64,000 nt of DNA, taken from NCBI RefSeq assembly GCF_001053095.1, contig NZ_CGBP01000017.1:29838-93837 (forward strand). Reading direction: 5' to 3'. A program made the position numbers and the translations under genes. Positions within the stretch are counted from its first letter, which is position 1. The number at the start of each line of letters is the position of its first letter. This DNA comes from Yersinia similis. GTDB taxonomy: Bacteria; Pseudomonadota; Gammaproteobacteria; Enterobacterales; Enterobacteriaceae. Below are positions 37,554 through 46,799 of this stretch, one piece after another. The notes beneath the pieces are model-generated. The model worked only from the letters and a program-made list of their open reading frames with translations, ran no database searches and was not told the DNA's origin.

Positions 37554-38273
37554 ATGCACGAGCCGCTTCTGTCGGCCAGCCAGTCTGGCTCCGTATTGAT
37601 CGTTGAAGATGAACCCAAACTTGGCCAGCTACTCGTCGATTACCTGCAAGCCGCGGGTTACCACACCCAGTGGCTGACCAACGGGGCCGAGGTTGTGGCG
37701 ACGGTTCGCCAGACGCCACCCGCCATCATCTTGCTGGATCTCATGCTGCCCGGCAGTGATGGCATCACTCTATGCCGTGAAATCCGCCGCTTCTCTGATA
37801 TTCCTATTGTCATGGTGACGGCAAAAACGGAAGAGATTGATCGGCTATTGGGGCTGGAGATTGGCGCTGATGACTATATCTGCAAGCCCTATAGCCCACG
37901 GGAAGTGGTCGCTCGAGTCAAAACCATTCTACGCCGCTGCTCTCAGCAACATCATCGACCTACCGATGACGCACCACTGCTGATCAATGAATCCCGTTTT
38001 CAAGCAAGTTACCAAGGGCATATGCTGGAATTAACCCCGGCAGAATTCCGTTTACTGAAAATATTAGCGTCCCAACCGGGACATGTTTTCAGCCGGGAAC
38101 AACTGCTGAACAACCTTTACGACGATTACCGGGTAGTGACTGATCGCACCATTGATAGCCATATCAAAAATCTGCGGCGGAAACTGGAATTACTCGATGG
38201 TGAAAAACCGTTTATCCGCGCGGTATATGGCATGGGATATCGCTGGGAAGCAGAGATGTGCCGTTTGTTGTAA
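37554..38273 (+). CDS. baeR: Response regulator BaeR (OmpR/PhoB type)
   Basis: 239 residues: receiver domain with the acidic pair VEDEPKLG, phospho-acceptor Asp in [12 protein letters not shown], Thr in MVTAKTEE and Lys in [13 protein letters not shown], followed by a winged-helix DNA-binding domain ([30 protein letters not shown]). The cognate gene baeS ends 9 bases upstream. It activates mdtABCD-baeSR; a candidate box is at 27023. Confidence 0.97.
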   Translation: MHEPLLSASQSGSVLIVEDEPKLGQLLVDYLQAAGYHTQWLTNGAEVVATVRQTPPAIILLDLMLPGSDGITLCREIRRFSDIPIVMVTAKTEEIDRLLGLEIGADDYICKPYSPREVVARVKTILRRCSQQHHRPTDDAPLLINESRFQASYQGHMLELTPAEFRLLKILASQPGHVFSREQLLNNLYDDYRVVTDRTIDSHIKNLRRKLELLDGEKPFIRAVYGMGYRWEAEMCRLL

Positions 38274-38408
38274 TTCTGTTTTTGCCATGGATGCGCTATG
38301 TTGGCTGTGTTAGCTCGTTATGTTTGCGATGCACGGAGCACATGACCTGACTTCCGGTCAACCTTGACTACACTCATTAGAGGTATCACATGCAACAGGA
38401 GAAACACT

Positions 38409-38747
38409 ATGGCCTTGGGTCACTATGAGATTAAGAAAGCAAAGAATGGGCAATATCATTTCAATCTGAAGGCCAGCAATGGCGAAATTATTCTCTCCAG
38501 TGAGATGTACGCCAGTAAAGCCTCAGCTGAAAATGGCATCGCATCAGTACAAAGTAACTCCCCGCAAAAAAGCCAGTACGAGCTTAAACACAACACAAAA
38601 AATGAGCCTTATTTCGTTCTGAAAGCGAAAAACCATCAAATTATTGGCGTCAGTGAATCCTACAGTTCCCCAACCGCCGCCAAGAATGGTATTGCCTCCG
38701 TTATGAAAAATGGCCTGTCTACGGTTATCAAAGATTTGACGCTGTAA
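38409..38747 (+). CDS. yegP: DUF1508 protein YegP
   Basis: 112-residue protein made of two tandem DUF1508 repeats of about 50 residues (GQYHFNLKASNGEIILSSEM.. and EPYFVLKAKNHQIIGVSESY..), each ending in a NGIASV motif. It matches E. coli YegP (110 residues). The ATG at 38409 follows AGGAG by 8 bases; an in-frame frame from 38364 is shadow. The structure of the family is a small beta sheet; its function is unknown. A hairpin terminator follows. Confidence 0.93.
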   Translation: MALGHYEIKKAKNGQYHFNLKASNGEIILSSEMYASKASAENGIASVQSNSPQKSQYELKHNTKNEPYFVLKAKNHQIIGVSESYSSPTAAKNGIASVMKNGLSTVIKDLTL

Positions 38748-38789
38748 TATTTATTGATTAGGTGCCGTAATATTTACTGATTAGATAGA
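38744..38789. repeat. 23-bp tandem duplication at the end of yegP
   Basis: GTAATATTTATTGATTAGGT.. and GTAATATTTACTGATTAGAT.., two units of 23 bp with a few mismatches. The first unit contains the last bases of the yegP stop codon. Confidence 0.8.
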
Positions 38790-38807
38790 GTGACTACTAC
38801 TTCTCCC

Positions 38808-38840
38808 TGCGCGGGGCCATTAACCGCGCATTTCATTTTT
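38808..38840 (+). terminator. Terminator of yegP
   Basis: TGCGCGG, 9-base loop, CCGCGCA, then TTTCATTTTT: an intrinsic terminator 60 bases after yegP. Confidence 0.7.
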
Positions 38841-39022
38841 GCATAACTAGACTAATGAGTGACTGTGACTCCACAATAATCGTTTGAATTGATCTGGATC
38901 ATTTAAACCTTACAAAAATTGTGCGAGGGCTGTTTTTCACTCTTGGCGAGGTTACAATCCTCAGCTTTTAGCCACCCCTGCGGGCGTGGTTCTGACTTGA
39001 ACTCAGACTGAGAGCCACTAAT

Positions 39023-40417
39023 ATGTCCTCATCATTATTTACAACGGAAAGACCTTTTACACCGGAATTGTTATCCCCCGCCGGTACCCTAAAAAATATG
39101 CGATATGCTTTTGCTTATGGCGCTGATGCAGTCTATGCCGGCCAGCCACGCTATAGCTTGCGGGTCCGTAATAATGAATTCAATCATGAAAACCTGGCGT
39201 TAGGTATTCAGGAAGCCCATGCGCTCGGCAAGCGTTTTTACGTCGTCGTGAATATTGCCCCGCATAATTCCAAACTGAAAACCTTTCTGCGCGATTTAAA
39301 ACCGGTGATTGAAATGGGGCCGGATGCGCTGATTATGTCCGATCCTGGGTTGATCATGATGGTGCGCGACGCTTTCCCACAGATGGATATTCACCTGTCA
39401 GTGCAAGCCAATGCCGTCAACTGGGCAACCGTCAAATTCTGGCAGCAAATGGGGCTAACCCGCGTGATACTCTCCCGAGAATTATCACTGGAAGAAATTG
39501 CTGAGATACGTGCTCAAGTACCAGAAATGGAGCTGGAAGTCTTTGTTCATGGTGCATTGTGTATGGCCTATTCCGGTCGTTGCCTGCTCTCTGGCTATAT
39601 TAATAAACGCGATCCAAACCAAGGCACCTGTACCAATGCCTGCCGTTGGGAATATAACGTTCAAGAAGGGAAAGAAGATGATGTCGGTAATATCGTGCAC
39701 ATCCACCAGCCCATTGCAGTGAGAAATGTTGAACCGACGCTGGGTATCGGTGCACCGACTGACAAAGTCTTTATGATCGAAGAAGCACAACGTCCTGGCG
39801 AGTACATGACTGCCTCAGAAGATGAGCACGGCACTTACATCATGAACTCAAAAGACCTGCGCGCTATCCAGCATGTGGAACGCCTAACCCAATTGGGTGT
39901 CCATTCGCTAAAAATTGAGGGCCGGACAAAATCGTTCTACTACTGTGCCCGTACCGCACAGGTGTATCGCCGTGCTATCGACGATGCCGTTGCCGGTAAG
40001 CCTTTTGACCCAAGTTTGCTGACCACTCTGGAAGGATTAGCCCATCGGGGCTATACCGAGGGTTTTCTACGCCGCCACGTACATGAAGAGCAACAAACTT
40101 ACGAATACGGTTATTCTGTTTCTGAGCGTCAGCAATTTGTCGGTGAATTCACTGGTATACGCCGCGAGGGTCTAGCTGAAGTGCTGGTTAAAAATAAATT
40201 CTCACGGGGTGATAGCGTAGAGTTGATGACCCCTAAGGGGAATATCCAATTCACCCTAGAGAGTATGCAGGATAAAAAAGGCCAACCCGCAGATATTGCA
40301 CCGGGTAATGGGCATATCATGTATTTGCCAATTCCCGAGGAGATTGATGTGGAATATGGCTTACTGATACGTAACTTAAACGGGACAAATAGTCGCAATC
40401 CCCATGAAAAAATGTAA
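39023..40417 (+). CDS. yegQ: U32-family tRNA 5-hydroxyuridine biogenesis protein TrhP (YegQ)
   Basis: 464-residue U32 peptidase-family protein (E. coli YegQ/TrhP 453). TrhP uses prephenate to make 5-hydroxyuridine at the wobble base of some tRNAs, the precursor of cmo5U. The U32 signature E.FVHGALCMAYSGRCLLSGY and the cysteine cluster GTCTNACRWEYNV, probably for an iron-sulfur cluster, are present. The N-terminal barrel starts with PELLSPAGTLKNMRYAFAYG. It is followed by a clear terminator and cyaR, the same order as in E. coli. Confidence 0.95.
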   Translation: MSSSLFTTERPFTPELLSPAGTLKNMRYAFAYGADAVYAGQPRYSLRVRNNEFNHENLALGIQEAHALGKRFYVVVNIAPHNSKLKTFLRDLKPVIEMGPDALIMSDPGLIMMVRDAFPQMDIHLSVQANAVNWATVKFWQQMGLTRVILSRELSLEEIAEIRAQVPEMELEVFVHGALCMAYSGRCLLSGYINKRDPNQGTCTNACRWEYNVQEGKEDDVGNIVHIHQPIAVRNVEPTLGIGAPTDKVFMIEEAQRPGEYMTASEDEHGTYIMNSKDLRAIQHVERLTQLGVHSLKIEGRTKSFYYCARTAQVYRRAIDDAVAGKPFDPSLLTTLEGLAHRGYTEGFLRRHVHEEQQTYEYGYSVSERQQFVGEFTGIRREGLAEVLVKNKFSRGDSVELMTPKGNIQFTLESMQDKKGQPADIAPGNGHIMYLPIPEEIDVEYGLLIRNLNGTNSRNPHEKM

Positions 40418-40434
40418 CAGGAATCAATAAAATG

Positions 40435-40462
40435 AATGCCACAGATAAAGTGGCATTTTTTA
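40435..40462 (+). terminator. Terminator of yegQ
   Basis: AATGCCAC, loop AGATAAA, GTGGCATT, then TTTTT, 18 bases after the yegQ stop. Confidence 0.9.
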
Positions 40463-40469
40463 GTAAATA

Positions 40470-40485
40470 TTAGAAATAGATCACA
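40470..40485 (+). promoter_or_regulatory. CRP site of the cyaR promoter
   Basis: TTAGA-AATAGA-TCACA fits TGTGA-N6-TCACA, with a perfect right half. With the -10 box TAGTAT (40507-40512) and a start near 40518, the centre of the site lies at about -41.5, a class II activation position. This fits the known CRP control of cyaR. Confidence 0.75.
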
Positions 40486-40517
40486 TCAATTATAATGGCA
40501 GTCGGATAGTATAGTCC

Positions 40518-40608
40518 GAGTACAATCAATAACTAAAAAAGTGTTAAAGTAATACTAGGAACCACCTCCTTGGCCAGCCCAATCTCCCTTGGGTTGGCCT
40601 TTTCTTTT
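40518..40608 (+). ncRNA. cyaR: Hfq-dependent sRNA CyaR (RyeE)
   Basis: The core AGGAACCACCTCCTTGGCC followed by AATCTCCCTT and a GC-rich terminator (GGCCAGCCCAA..TTGGGTTGGCC TTTTCTTTT, 40572-40608) matches E. coli CyaR (AGGAACCACCTCCTTAGCC). The location after yegQ is conserved too. The single-stranded CCACCUCCU is complementary to Shine-Dalgarno sequences; in E. coli CyaR represses ompX, luxS, nadE and yqaE. The 5' part (about 39 bases) differs from E. coli. The exact 5' end is inferred from the promoter. Confidence 0.88.
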
Positions 40609-41054
40609 CCCTCCTCACATCTAACTGATACATATCATCTTTATCCTTTCTCGTAATATTAGCTATTCCTGTTAGACGATTCTCTAATATTAAGAAAAAT
40701 CTGTTTTAATGAATAATTTATTCCTAAAATAATAATTATCCCAACAGAGCAAATATCACATTACAGATGAATACCTATTTTATTGTGCTCCCTATTGGCA
40801 ATAATTCCCTGTTATTCCCTGAATAATCCGATAGAAGAATTAAGCAGATATGCTTTACTGTAACGACTGTACCTAAAATTATGGGTGTTGTCGTAAGGCA
40901 GTAAGTAGAGGTAAGGCAGTAAGCAAAGGCAAGGTCCATGAATGAGCCAAGTAACAAGCGCAGCTAATTTTTCACCAAGAAAAACCTCCTCGATACAAGT
41001 ACTGCCGCAGCGCCAAGAATTAATAGGCAATTATATCAATGAATTGGAGCATAT
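40609..41054. other. AT-rich spacer between cyaR and yegS
   Basis: No gene is supported here. It contains a short imperfect duplication (AAGGCAGTAAGTAGAGG / AAGGCAGTAAGCAAAGG near 40894-40930). Reading frames of 60-72 codons on the reverse strand are leucine-rich artefacts of AT-rich sequence. Confidence 0.6.
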
Positions 41055-41945
41055 ATGCCACACACTCTTTTGATCCTCAACGGCAAAGAATCAGGCAACC
41101 CTGAGGTCCGCGAGGCGGTCAAAAACGTACGCGATGAAGGCTTAACGCTTCATGTCCGTGTCACCTGGGAGCACGGTGATGCAAAACGTTATGTTGAAGA
41201 AGCGGCCACCCTTGCTGTCAGTACCGTTATCGCAGGCGGCGGCGATGGCACCATTAATGAAGTGGCAACAGCGCTGATGAGCTTACCTGCGGATAAACGC
41301 CCTTGCTTGGGGATCCTACCGCTGGGAACCGCCAATGATTTTGCTACCGGCTGTAATATCCCTTTGCAAATAGAAAATGCACTGCAACTGGCGGTCAAAG
41401 GCCGGGCGGTGGCAATCGATCTGGCTCAAGTCAACGGTGAGCATTACTTTATCAATATGGCAACCGGGGGTTTTGGTACCCGAATTACCACCGAAACACC
41501 CGATAAACTCAAAGCGGCATTGGGCGGAGCCTCTTACTTTATCCATGGGTTGATGCGCCTTGATGCCTTAAAAGCAGATAGCTGCGAAATCCGTGGCCCT
41601 GACTTTCATTGGTCTGGGGATGCGCTGGTCATTGGCATCGGTAACGGTAAACAGGCCGGGGGCGGACAACCTCTTTGCCCCGATGCACTGATTAATGATG
41701 GCCTGATGCAATTACGCCTACTGACAGCAGAGGAGTTGCTTCCCGCCGTGCTAAGCACCCTGCTCAGTGGTGAGAAAAATAAGAATGTTATCGACGCCAC
41801 GTTACCTTGGCTTGATATCACTGCGCCGAACGATATCACCTTCAATCTGGATGGTGAGCCACTGTCCGGCAGACATTTCCACATTGAAATCTTACCCCAT
41901 GCGATTCAGTGCCGGCTACCACCGAATTGCCCGTTGTTAGGCTAA
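41055..41945 (+). CDS. yegS: Lipid kinase YegS
   Basis: 296-residue member of the diacylglycerol/sphingosine kinase-like family; E. coli YegS phosphorylates phosphatidylglycerol in vitro. The nucleotide-binding motif [17 protein letters not shown] and the following [16 protein letters not shown] are the family signature. The C-terminal lipid-binding domain carries [20 protein letters not shown], with acidic residues for the regulatory Mg2+. The ATG follows GGAG by 7 bases. It stands alone after cyaR. Confidence 0.94.
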   Translation: MPHTLLILNGKESGNPEVREAVKNVRDEGLTLHVRVTWEHGDAKRYVEEAATLAVSTVIAGGGDGTINEVATALMSLPADKRPCLGILPLGTANDFATGCNIPLQIENALQLAVKGRAVAIDLAQVNGEHYFINMATGGFGTRITTETPDKLKAALGGASYFIHGLMRLDALKADSCEIRGPDFHWSGDALVIGIGNGKQAGGGQPLCPDALINDGLMQLRLLTAEELLPAVLSTLLSGEKNKNVIDATLPWLDITAPNDITFNLDGEPLSGRHFHIEILPHAIQCRLPPNCPLLG

Positions 41946-42171
41946 ACGCCACTTAACCCAACACACTCAGTGCCATCTGGAGCACGGCGGACGAAGGGTG
42001 TGGAACACGATAGATGAATGATAAAACGTGTGAAATGCGGTAGATGAAAATGAAACAGAGTAGATAAAAAGCGGAGCACAGCGAGAACCCCCCTTGGCTT
42101 GCTCCGCCATTAGCTACTTGAGACATTAATTGACAATAAATCATCACTCAGGGAGTAATGACGTGCAAAAC

Positions 42172-42681
42172 TCAACGCCAGTTAGGATCTTTCTCTAGCT
42201 GCGCGGTCAACATGGCCTGGATACTCTCACTGGGGCGACCCAGCCACTGATAAGTCGCAAATTTGCTTGGGTTATCCAATGCCTCGGGCTTGTCGGCCAC
42301 GGCAACACGCAGGCCCCACACTTGTTTATTATCATGGCTAAACGCCACCCACATAAAGTTATTACTGCAATCGTGAGGCTTACAGAGACTCCCCACTTTA
42401 TATTGCTGTGCGCCCCATGTGATGTTTTCATAAGGCCCTGACGTTCCCGCCCCTTTACGTGCCCATGCCGGCAAATTTTTCTGCCCTTTTACCATTTTTT
42501 GCCAACGGGCTTTATAGACAGGTTGTTGGAGAAGTTCGGCCATGGAGGGCGTTGAGGCTACCGGCTCAGGCACGGTAACCGCAGGGGATGAGACCACTGC
42601 TGCTGGCTGTGCAAAGGAGCCAGAGCTGATACTCAATAATATTCCCGCTAAAAGACAATGGAGGTTTTTTTGGCCTTTCAT
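42172..42681 (-). CDS. ivy: Inhibitor of vertebrate C-type lysozyme Ivy
   Basis: 169-residue periplasmic protein that blocks lysozyme and may protect against host and own muramidases. Signal peptide MKGQKNLHCLLAGILLSISSG..FAQ. The diagnostic loop CKPHDC (Cys100-Cys105, disulfide-bonded, with the His that enters the lysozyme active site) is present. A proline/valine-rich linker (about 26-45) between signal and domain makes it slightly longer than E. coli Ivy (157). Divergent from the unknown gene at 42912. Confidence 0.92.
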   Translation of the reverse strand: MKGQKNLHCLLAGILLSISSGSFAQPAAVVSSPAVTVPEPVASTPSMAELLQQPVYKARWQKMVKGQKNLPAWARKGAGTSGPYENITWGAQQYKVGSLCKPHDCSNNFMWVAFSHDNKQVWGLRVAVADKPEALDNPSKFATYQWLGRPSESIQAMLTAQLEKDPNWR

Positions 42682-42911
42682 TATCGAATTCCTTTTTTAT
42701 ATGATTAGTCAACACGTCAGATAGTGATAAAGGGTTACTCTGTTCAGCGGACTTGAATGCGCCATGCGATGTCGCGTCGCCTTATATGACCATCAATTGC
42801 GATAAAAGTTGATCCATTGCACGAATTTCTCATTTCAATTTTAGTTACCCCTCAATCGGTATGACAACTTGAGTTAAGCTATGAACCAGATAATGTTCAG
42901 AAGGCCATACC

Positions 42912-43832
42912 ATGTTACCCACTGAGTTACCCGAAGAGCCTGAAAAACTGTATTACTCCGCAGGGGAGGCCCACCCATTGGCCAAACTTGAGACGGATAA
43001 AATCCGCCAGATGGTGATTGATTTAGACGTTGCCAATTCTGATAGTGAGCATTATGTCACGGGTTGGATGGGGCTAAATAGCATCGTGGTGGTGCGTAAT
43101 TATCAAAACAAACGCGGTACCGCGAACGGTTTTGTTATTAATAAAGGGGATCGCTACCGGCTGAGCATTCAGTCTATTGAATTTCGCATCCCCAAAATGG
43201 TGTTGTGGATGAGTTTTCGCCGCAAACCACGAACCATGGAATTGATCACCTACGAAGAACTGGGCGAAAAACCAAGCGGTATGCAGCAATATCGCAATAT
43301 TCTTGATGAAGAGTTACTTGGGCCGTTAGATCAAGATTGGCTCGAACTGAATGACTATCTGGGCGCAGCCTGCTGGCAACTGGAGAACGGCACCCCTCTG
43401 TGGCAACAACTCCATCAACAAATTACCCCTGATGCTATTCGTCAGTTAGCCACCGCCCCTATTTTCCGTACCAAACATTTGCAGGCCGATGGTGAATATT
43501 CAGGCTTCTGGGCCGGGGAGTACTTCTTTGCCGTCAGGCAACCGGGCACTAAGCAAGCCGCCAAGAATCCATTACCCGCAGTGCAAATTTCCTGGCGGGA
43601 AAATGATAAAGATATCGGCAGCTATCAGTTCGATCTCATTGATGGTGAATCGGGCGAATCAAGGCTCTCGCTGTGTATTCGTCCGCGCAAAGGTGCAAAC
43701 AGCTACCTGCTTAACCGTTTTGATGCCCACCATCTGCAACGTGCGATAGCCATGTTTACTCTGGCACAGCAGTATTTGTCGGGGCCAGCCGCTGGCGACA
43801 GCACGGCAACGCCAGAGCGTGCCAAGCAATAA
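42912..43832 (+). CDS. Conserved hypothetical protein, 306 aa
   Basis: Not recognised. It has no signal peptide and no transmembrane segment, so it should be cytoplasmic. It has even, core-like codon use and AAGG 8 bases before the ATG. The N-terminus holds MLPTELPEEPEKLYYSAGE; a tryptophan-rich middle (GAACWQLENGTPLWQQLHQQ) and a beta-rich C-terminus follow. It looks like a stable single-copy gene rather than an island gene. It is convergent with thiD, sharing a bidirectional hairpin. Confidence 0.8.
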   Translation: MLPTELPEEPEKLYYSAGEAHPLAKLETDKIRQMVIDLDVANSDSEHYVTGWMGLNSIVVVRNYQNKRGTANGFVINKGDRYRLSIQSIEFRIPKMVLWMSFRRKPRTMELITYEELGEKPSGMQQYRNILDEELLGPLDQDWLELNDYLGAACWQLENGTPLWQQLHQQITPDAIRQLATAPIFRTKHLQADGEYSGFWAGEYFFAVRQPGTKQAAKNPLPAVQISWRENDKDIGSYQFDLIDGESGESRLSLCIRPRKGANSYLLNRFDAHHLQRAIAMFTLAQQYLSGPAAGDSTATPERAKQ

Positions 43833-43847
43833 ACCCACCCTCAATTT

Positions 43848-43884
43848 TCATCATTTTCATTACCACCATTGATGAAAATGATGA
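43848..43884. terminator. Bidirectional hairpin between the unknown gene and thiD
   Basis: TCATCATTTTCAT and ATGAAAATGATGA form a perfect 13-bp stem with an 11-base loop. It sits between the two convergent genes, and its right arm lies inside the last codons of thiD. Confidence 0.65.
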
Positions 43885-44660
43885 ACAGGCCCAACGCCCT
43901 GCCCCACCTCCAGGGTATCGGCCTGTTCCAGCGCACATTGCAAATAGTGTTTAGCTACCGCCACCGTTTCCCCCCAATGGCCGTATCGCGGGCGCAGTGC
44001 TGCCAATGCCGCCGATAGCGTACACCCCGTACCATGAGTATTCCGGGTAGCCACGCGTTGAGCCACAAAACGCTGCTCCCCCTCTGCGGTAAACAACCAG
44101 TCTGGGCTATCCTCGCCGGTTAAGTGCCCGCCTTTCATTAACACCCCCTGACAGCCTAAGGCTAATAGCGCCCGTCCCTGCTCACGCATTTGTTGTTCAT
44201 TGCAGGCCGGTGGACACCCCAGTAACGCGGCGGCCTCTGGCAAATTCGGCGTAATTAATGCGACTTGCGGCAACAGCCACTGACGAACGGCCTCCACGGC
44301 GTCAGGTGCCAATAGCGGATCTCCACTTTTGGCCACCATCACCGTATCCAAAACCACGAACGGAATAGGATAACGGCGCAACTGCTCGGCGACCATTTCG
44401 ACCACCGCAGTATTCGCCAGCATACCAATTTTGGCGCTGTCGATACGCACGTCACTGAGAACGGAATCCAACTGAGCGGCAACAAAATGAGGATCGATAG
44501 GATAAACCGACTGCACACCACGGGTGTTTTGTGCCACCAGCGCGGTAATGACACTGGTACCATAGGCCCGTAAAGCAGAGAATGTTTTCAGATCAGCCTG
44601 AATACCCGCCCCACCACTCGGGTCAGTACCGGCAATCGTCAGTGTATTAATACGCTTCAT
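43860..44660 (-). CDS. thiD: Hydroxymethylpyrimidine/phosphomethylpyrimidine kinase ThiD
   Basis: 266-residue ribokinase-fold enzyme that phosphorylates HMP and HMP-P in thiamine synthesis. N-terminal TIAGTDPSGGAGIQADLKTF, ATP-site VLMKGGHLTG, and the catalytic anion-hole motif NTHGTGCTLSAALAAL are present. In E. coli thiD follows thiM; here thiM is absent and thiD stands alone under its own TPP riboswitch. The ATG follows GGAG by 8 bases. Confidence 0.96.
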   Translation of the reverse strand: MKRINTLTIAGTDPSGGAGIQADLKTFSALRAYGTSVITALVAQNTRGVQSVYPIDPHFVAAQLDSVLSDVRIDSAKIGMLANTAVVEMVAEQLRRYPIPFVVLDTVMVAKSGDPLLAPDAVEAVRQWLLPQVALITPNLPEAAALLGCPPACNEQQMREQGRALLALGCQGVLMKGGHLTGEDSPDWLFTAEGEQRFVAQRVATRNTHGTGCTLSAALAALRPRYGHWGETVAVAKHYLQCALEQADTLEVGQGVGPVHHFHQWW

Positions 44661-44797
44661 GAATACGTCTCCGTACTCATCATTGAGGGGGCTAATGGCG
44701 TAAATTCAGCCGCAGTGGCTGAAAAGAGAACGGCAGGTAGAACGTACATATTCCCTCCTAACCGGCGGTCAAGAAGGCGGAACCCTACGGTGCCGAG

Positions 44798-44885
44798 ACT
44801 TCCCTACGCTGGCATAATCCAGATCAGGTAATACGGGTCATCTCTCAGCCTTACCACCGCATTGTGGCAGGCACCCCGAGTCAGA
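44798..44885 (-). promoter_or_regulatory. TPP riboswitch (THI element) of thiD
   Basis: On the reverse strand: ACTCGGGGTGCC, GGCTGAGAGATGACCCG, ACCTGATCTGGATTATGCCA, GCGTAGGGAAGT. These are the conserved J and P segments of the thiamine pyrophosphate aptamer. It lies about 140 bases upstream of thiD and should shut the gene off when TPP is abundant. Confidence 0.96.
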
Positions 44886-45254
44886 ATGGTCATTATCACG
44901 GGCGGGCAGCAGAAGATCAATGATGTATTAATCACAACTATGATTCACCACGGATATTAGAGAGAGCCCCCTTCAGGAAAAGAGGCGATTGAACAGTTCT
45001 CACCCAAATGGTATTGGGGCCAAATAACGCCACAGGTTTGACACAATTGGCGACAATGGGACTACAAGCCTGTAGGAAAATTTTGAATATTCTATAAATG
45101 AAGTAAATACCCTTGTATTGAATCTGTATACATAGAAGACTATTTGACTGGTAAAAATGCTCATTTATAGTTATTCCCTCAGATCGGTTTAAAATAAACT
45201 CTCGGCCTGGTAAGGGGGGATTGGAAGCGGTTAACAGCATAAAAGGAATTTATT
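44886..45254. other. Spacer between the thiD riboswitch and the accessory island
   Basis: It must hold the thiD promoter on the reverse strand. No gene, operator or repeat is evident. The base composition shifts from balanced to AT-rich at about 45060, the left border of the accessory region. Confidence 0.5.
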
Positions 45255-46103
45255 ATGGCAGAAGCCACTAAGCCAGCCTTGCAGGCATTAAAATTTCCCT
45301 GCACTGTATTTAGAACCCAAAGACGTATGAATGATTACGCTGCCGATGATATGCGGTGCGGTGATTTAAGTGAAACACAGTTAAAAACAAATTTTAAGCT
45401 AGGAGATGTATCAACCAAGGCTAATCCGTACACTTTGACGAAAATAGCCCCATTCAATCAACGAAATGGGATGGATGAAAAAATTGAGAAGGTAACGCGA
45501 CAGGAATGTGCCAAGATCCTTTTTGAGGAATTCCGCACTCTATCCCCGTCATTCTCTCTTTACGGCCCATATAAGCACCTGATCGGAAAAATGATCAACC
45601 ATATGCAGAACGGCAACGGCTCACCGTTTCGGGATATGTCTTTAGATGCAGCATTGAAAGAGCAAATTCTGAGTGATAGCACCAAAAATAGTTCACTACA
45701 GCTTATCAAAGATACCTTGAATGAAAACATTGACTGGAAAAATAAGTTATATCCCGTAGAAAAGGAAAACAGGCTAAAAATAGGTATATCAAGAGGGAAA
45801 TTACCAAAATTCGATAGATTGCAAGATAATTTTAATGGATTAGGTATCACGGTGCATGATACCTATGCAACGCATATCACCATAAAATCGCTACAGATTG
45901 ATAAGCAGCGTTATCGTGCTATTGTTCACTACAATATTCAGGATCACTTTGGGTTGGATGACAAAGATATTATTAAATTTCGTAATTACCGTTTTTTCCG
46001 TCTCTGGTTTGTGCTCCAACGATATAATCAGTTTGGATATAAACCCTTTATGACTAATATGGAAGTAACCATTGAGATTGACGGTGGCCGTAATGATAAT
46101 TAG
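45255..46103 (+). CDS. DUF3289-family protein, candidate type VI-linked effector
   Basis: 282 residues, no signal peptide. N-terminus PCTVFRTQRRMNDYAADDMR and C-terminus FGLDDKDIIKFRNYRFFRLW then FVLQRYNQFGYKPFMTNMEV are the features I associate with the DUF3289 family, often found next to DUF943 genes and Hcp/VgrG genes in Enterobacterales. The conserved polar residues in MNDYAADDMRCGDLS could form an active site; the activity is unknown. AAGGA lies 7 bases before the ATG. It overlaps the DUF943 gene by 11 bases. AT-rich codon use unlike thiD. Confidence 0.75.
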   Translation: MAEATKPALQALKFPCTVFRTQRRMNDYAADDMRCGDLSETQLKTNFKLGDVSTKANPYTLTKIAPFNQRNGMDEKIEKVTRQECAKILFEEFRTLSPSFSLYGPYKHLIGKMINHMQNGNGSPFRDMSLDAALKEQILSDSTKNSSLQLIKDTLNENIDWKNKLYPVEKENRLKIGISRGKLPKFDRLQDNFNGLGITVHDTYATHITIKSLQIDKQRYRAIVHYNIQDHFGLDDKDIIKFRNYRFFRLWFVLQRYNQFGYKPFMTNMEVTIEIDGGRNDN

Positions 46104-46560
46104 AAATAAAAAATTTTCATTTCTCTCGTTGCTATCATTGCTGATCATATCTTCACTGATTTATTTTTTATGGATGGAATTCAAACCGGTTAAAATCATT
46201 GCAATTCACCAGCAAGATAATTTTAGCGATGTTTTAGTAAATAATTTCCCTATTACTGATAACGGAAAAATAGCTTGGTGGATGAAAAATAAAAACATGC
46301 TGTCAGACAAGTATAAAATACCAAAACCCGCATCCGATGGTTTTTTTACTATTACTTTCTGGGATTTCGGTGATGGCTATCAAGAGGAAGGTAAATATGA
46401 CAGATTGTGCTTCGATGATATGAAAACCGCTGAGAATTGTATAGATAAAAATTCATTTCTTACAGTAAGAAACACACCTGACAATAGAGTATTTTTTATT
46501 GTTGACAATGGTAAATACTTACTTCAAGAGAATAATAAGGTGATTAAGGTAAGAGAGTAG
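46093..46560 (+). CDS. DUF943-family membrane-anchored protein, candidate immunity partner
   Basis: 155 residues from ATG 46093. One transmembrane helix (about 9-28, LSLLSLLIISSLIYFLWMEF) is followed by an extracytoplasmic domain with the DUF943 core DVLVNNFPITDNGKIAWWMK, IPKPASDGFFTITFWDFGDG and KYDRLCFDDMKTAENCI. The topology would suit a protein that neutralises a toxin in the periplasm, and the pairing with DUF3289 is recurrent in my knowledge of the families. That role is inference. The gene overlaps its upstream partner, so the two are co-translated. Confidence 0.78.
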   Translation: MIIRNKKFSFLSLLSLLIISSLIYFLWMEFKPVKIIAIHQQDNFSDVLVNNFPITDNGKIAWWMKNKNMLSDKYKIPKPASDGFFTITFWDFGDGYQEEGKYDRLCFDDMKTAENCIDKNSFLTVRNTPDNRVFFIVDNGKYLLQENNKVIKVRE

Positions 46561-46799
46561 CCTTATTTTTATCAGTGTTTACATATTACCGCGCGGTGCC
46601 ATGGCGATTTGTTTCATAGATGATCCAGATCGCCACAGTATGCGCTTGCAGCACATCGCATTTTTCCACCATTTCTACCCTGCACATTTTCATCAGTGCA
46701 GTTGAAGATTTAGCCCACCACATTAACCACTAAAGGGCTGATATGTATAGGCTGGGCACATGGGTTACCGATCTGACCAGCCTACACAGATATCTCTCT

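Noticed and set aside
40775..41030. Reverse frames of 60-72 codons upstream of yegS
   Set aside because: AT-rich low-complexity translation (repeated LPY, LTSTYCL) arising from a short DNA duplication.
42001..42090. Repetitive-looking stretch with several GTAGATGAAA-like words after yegS
   Set aside because: Units are irregular and degenerate; no defined period or element could be drawn.
46586..46723. Reverse-strand frame of 45 codons (MWWAKSSTALMKMCRVEMVE..) between the DUF943 gene and the secreted protein gene
   Set aside because: No ribosome binding site and no recognisable family. It is more GC-rich than its neighbours and could be a relic, but there is not enough to call a gene.
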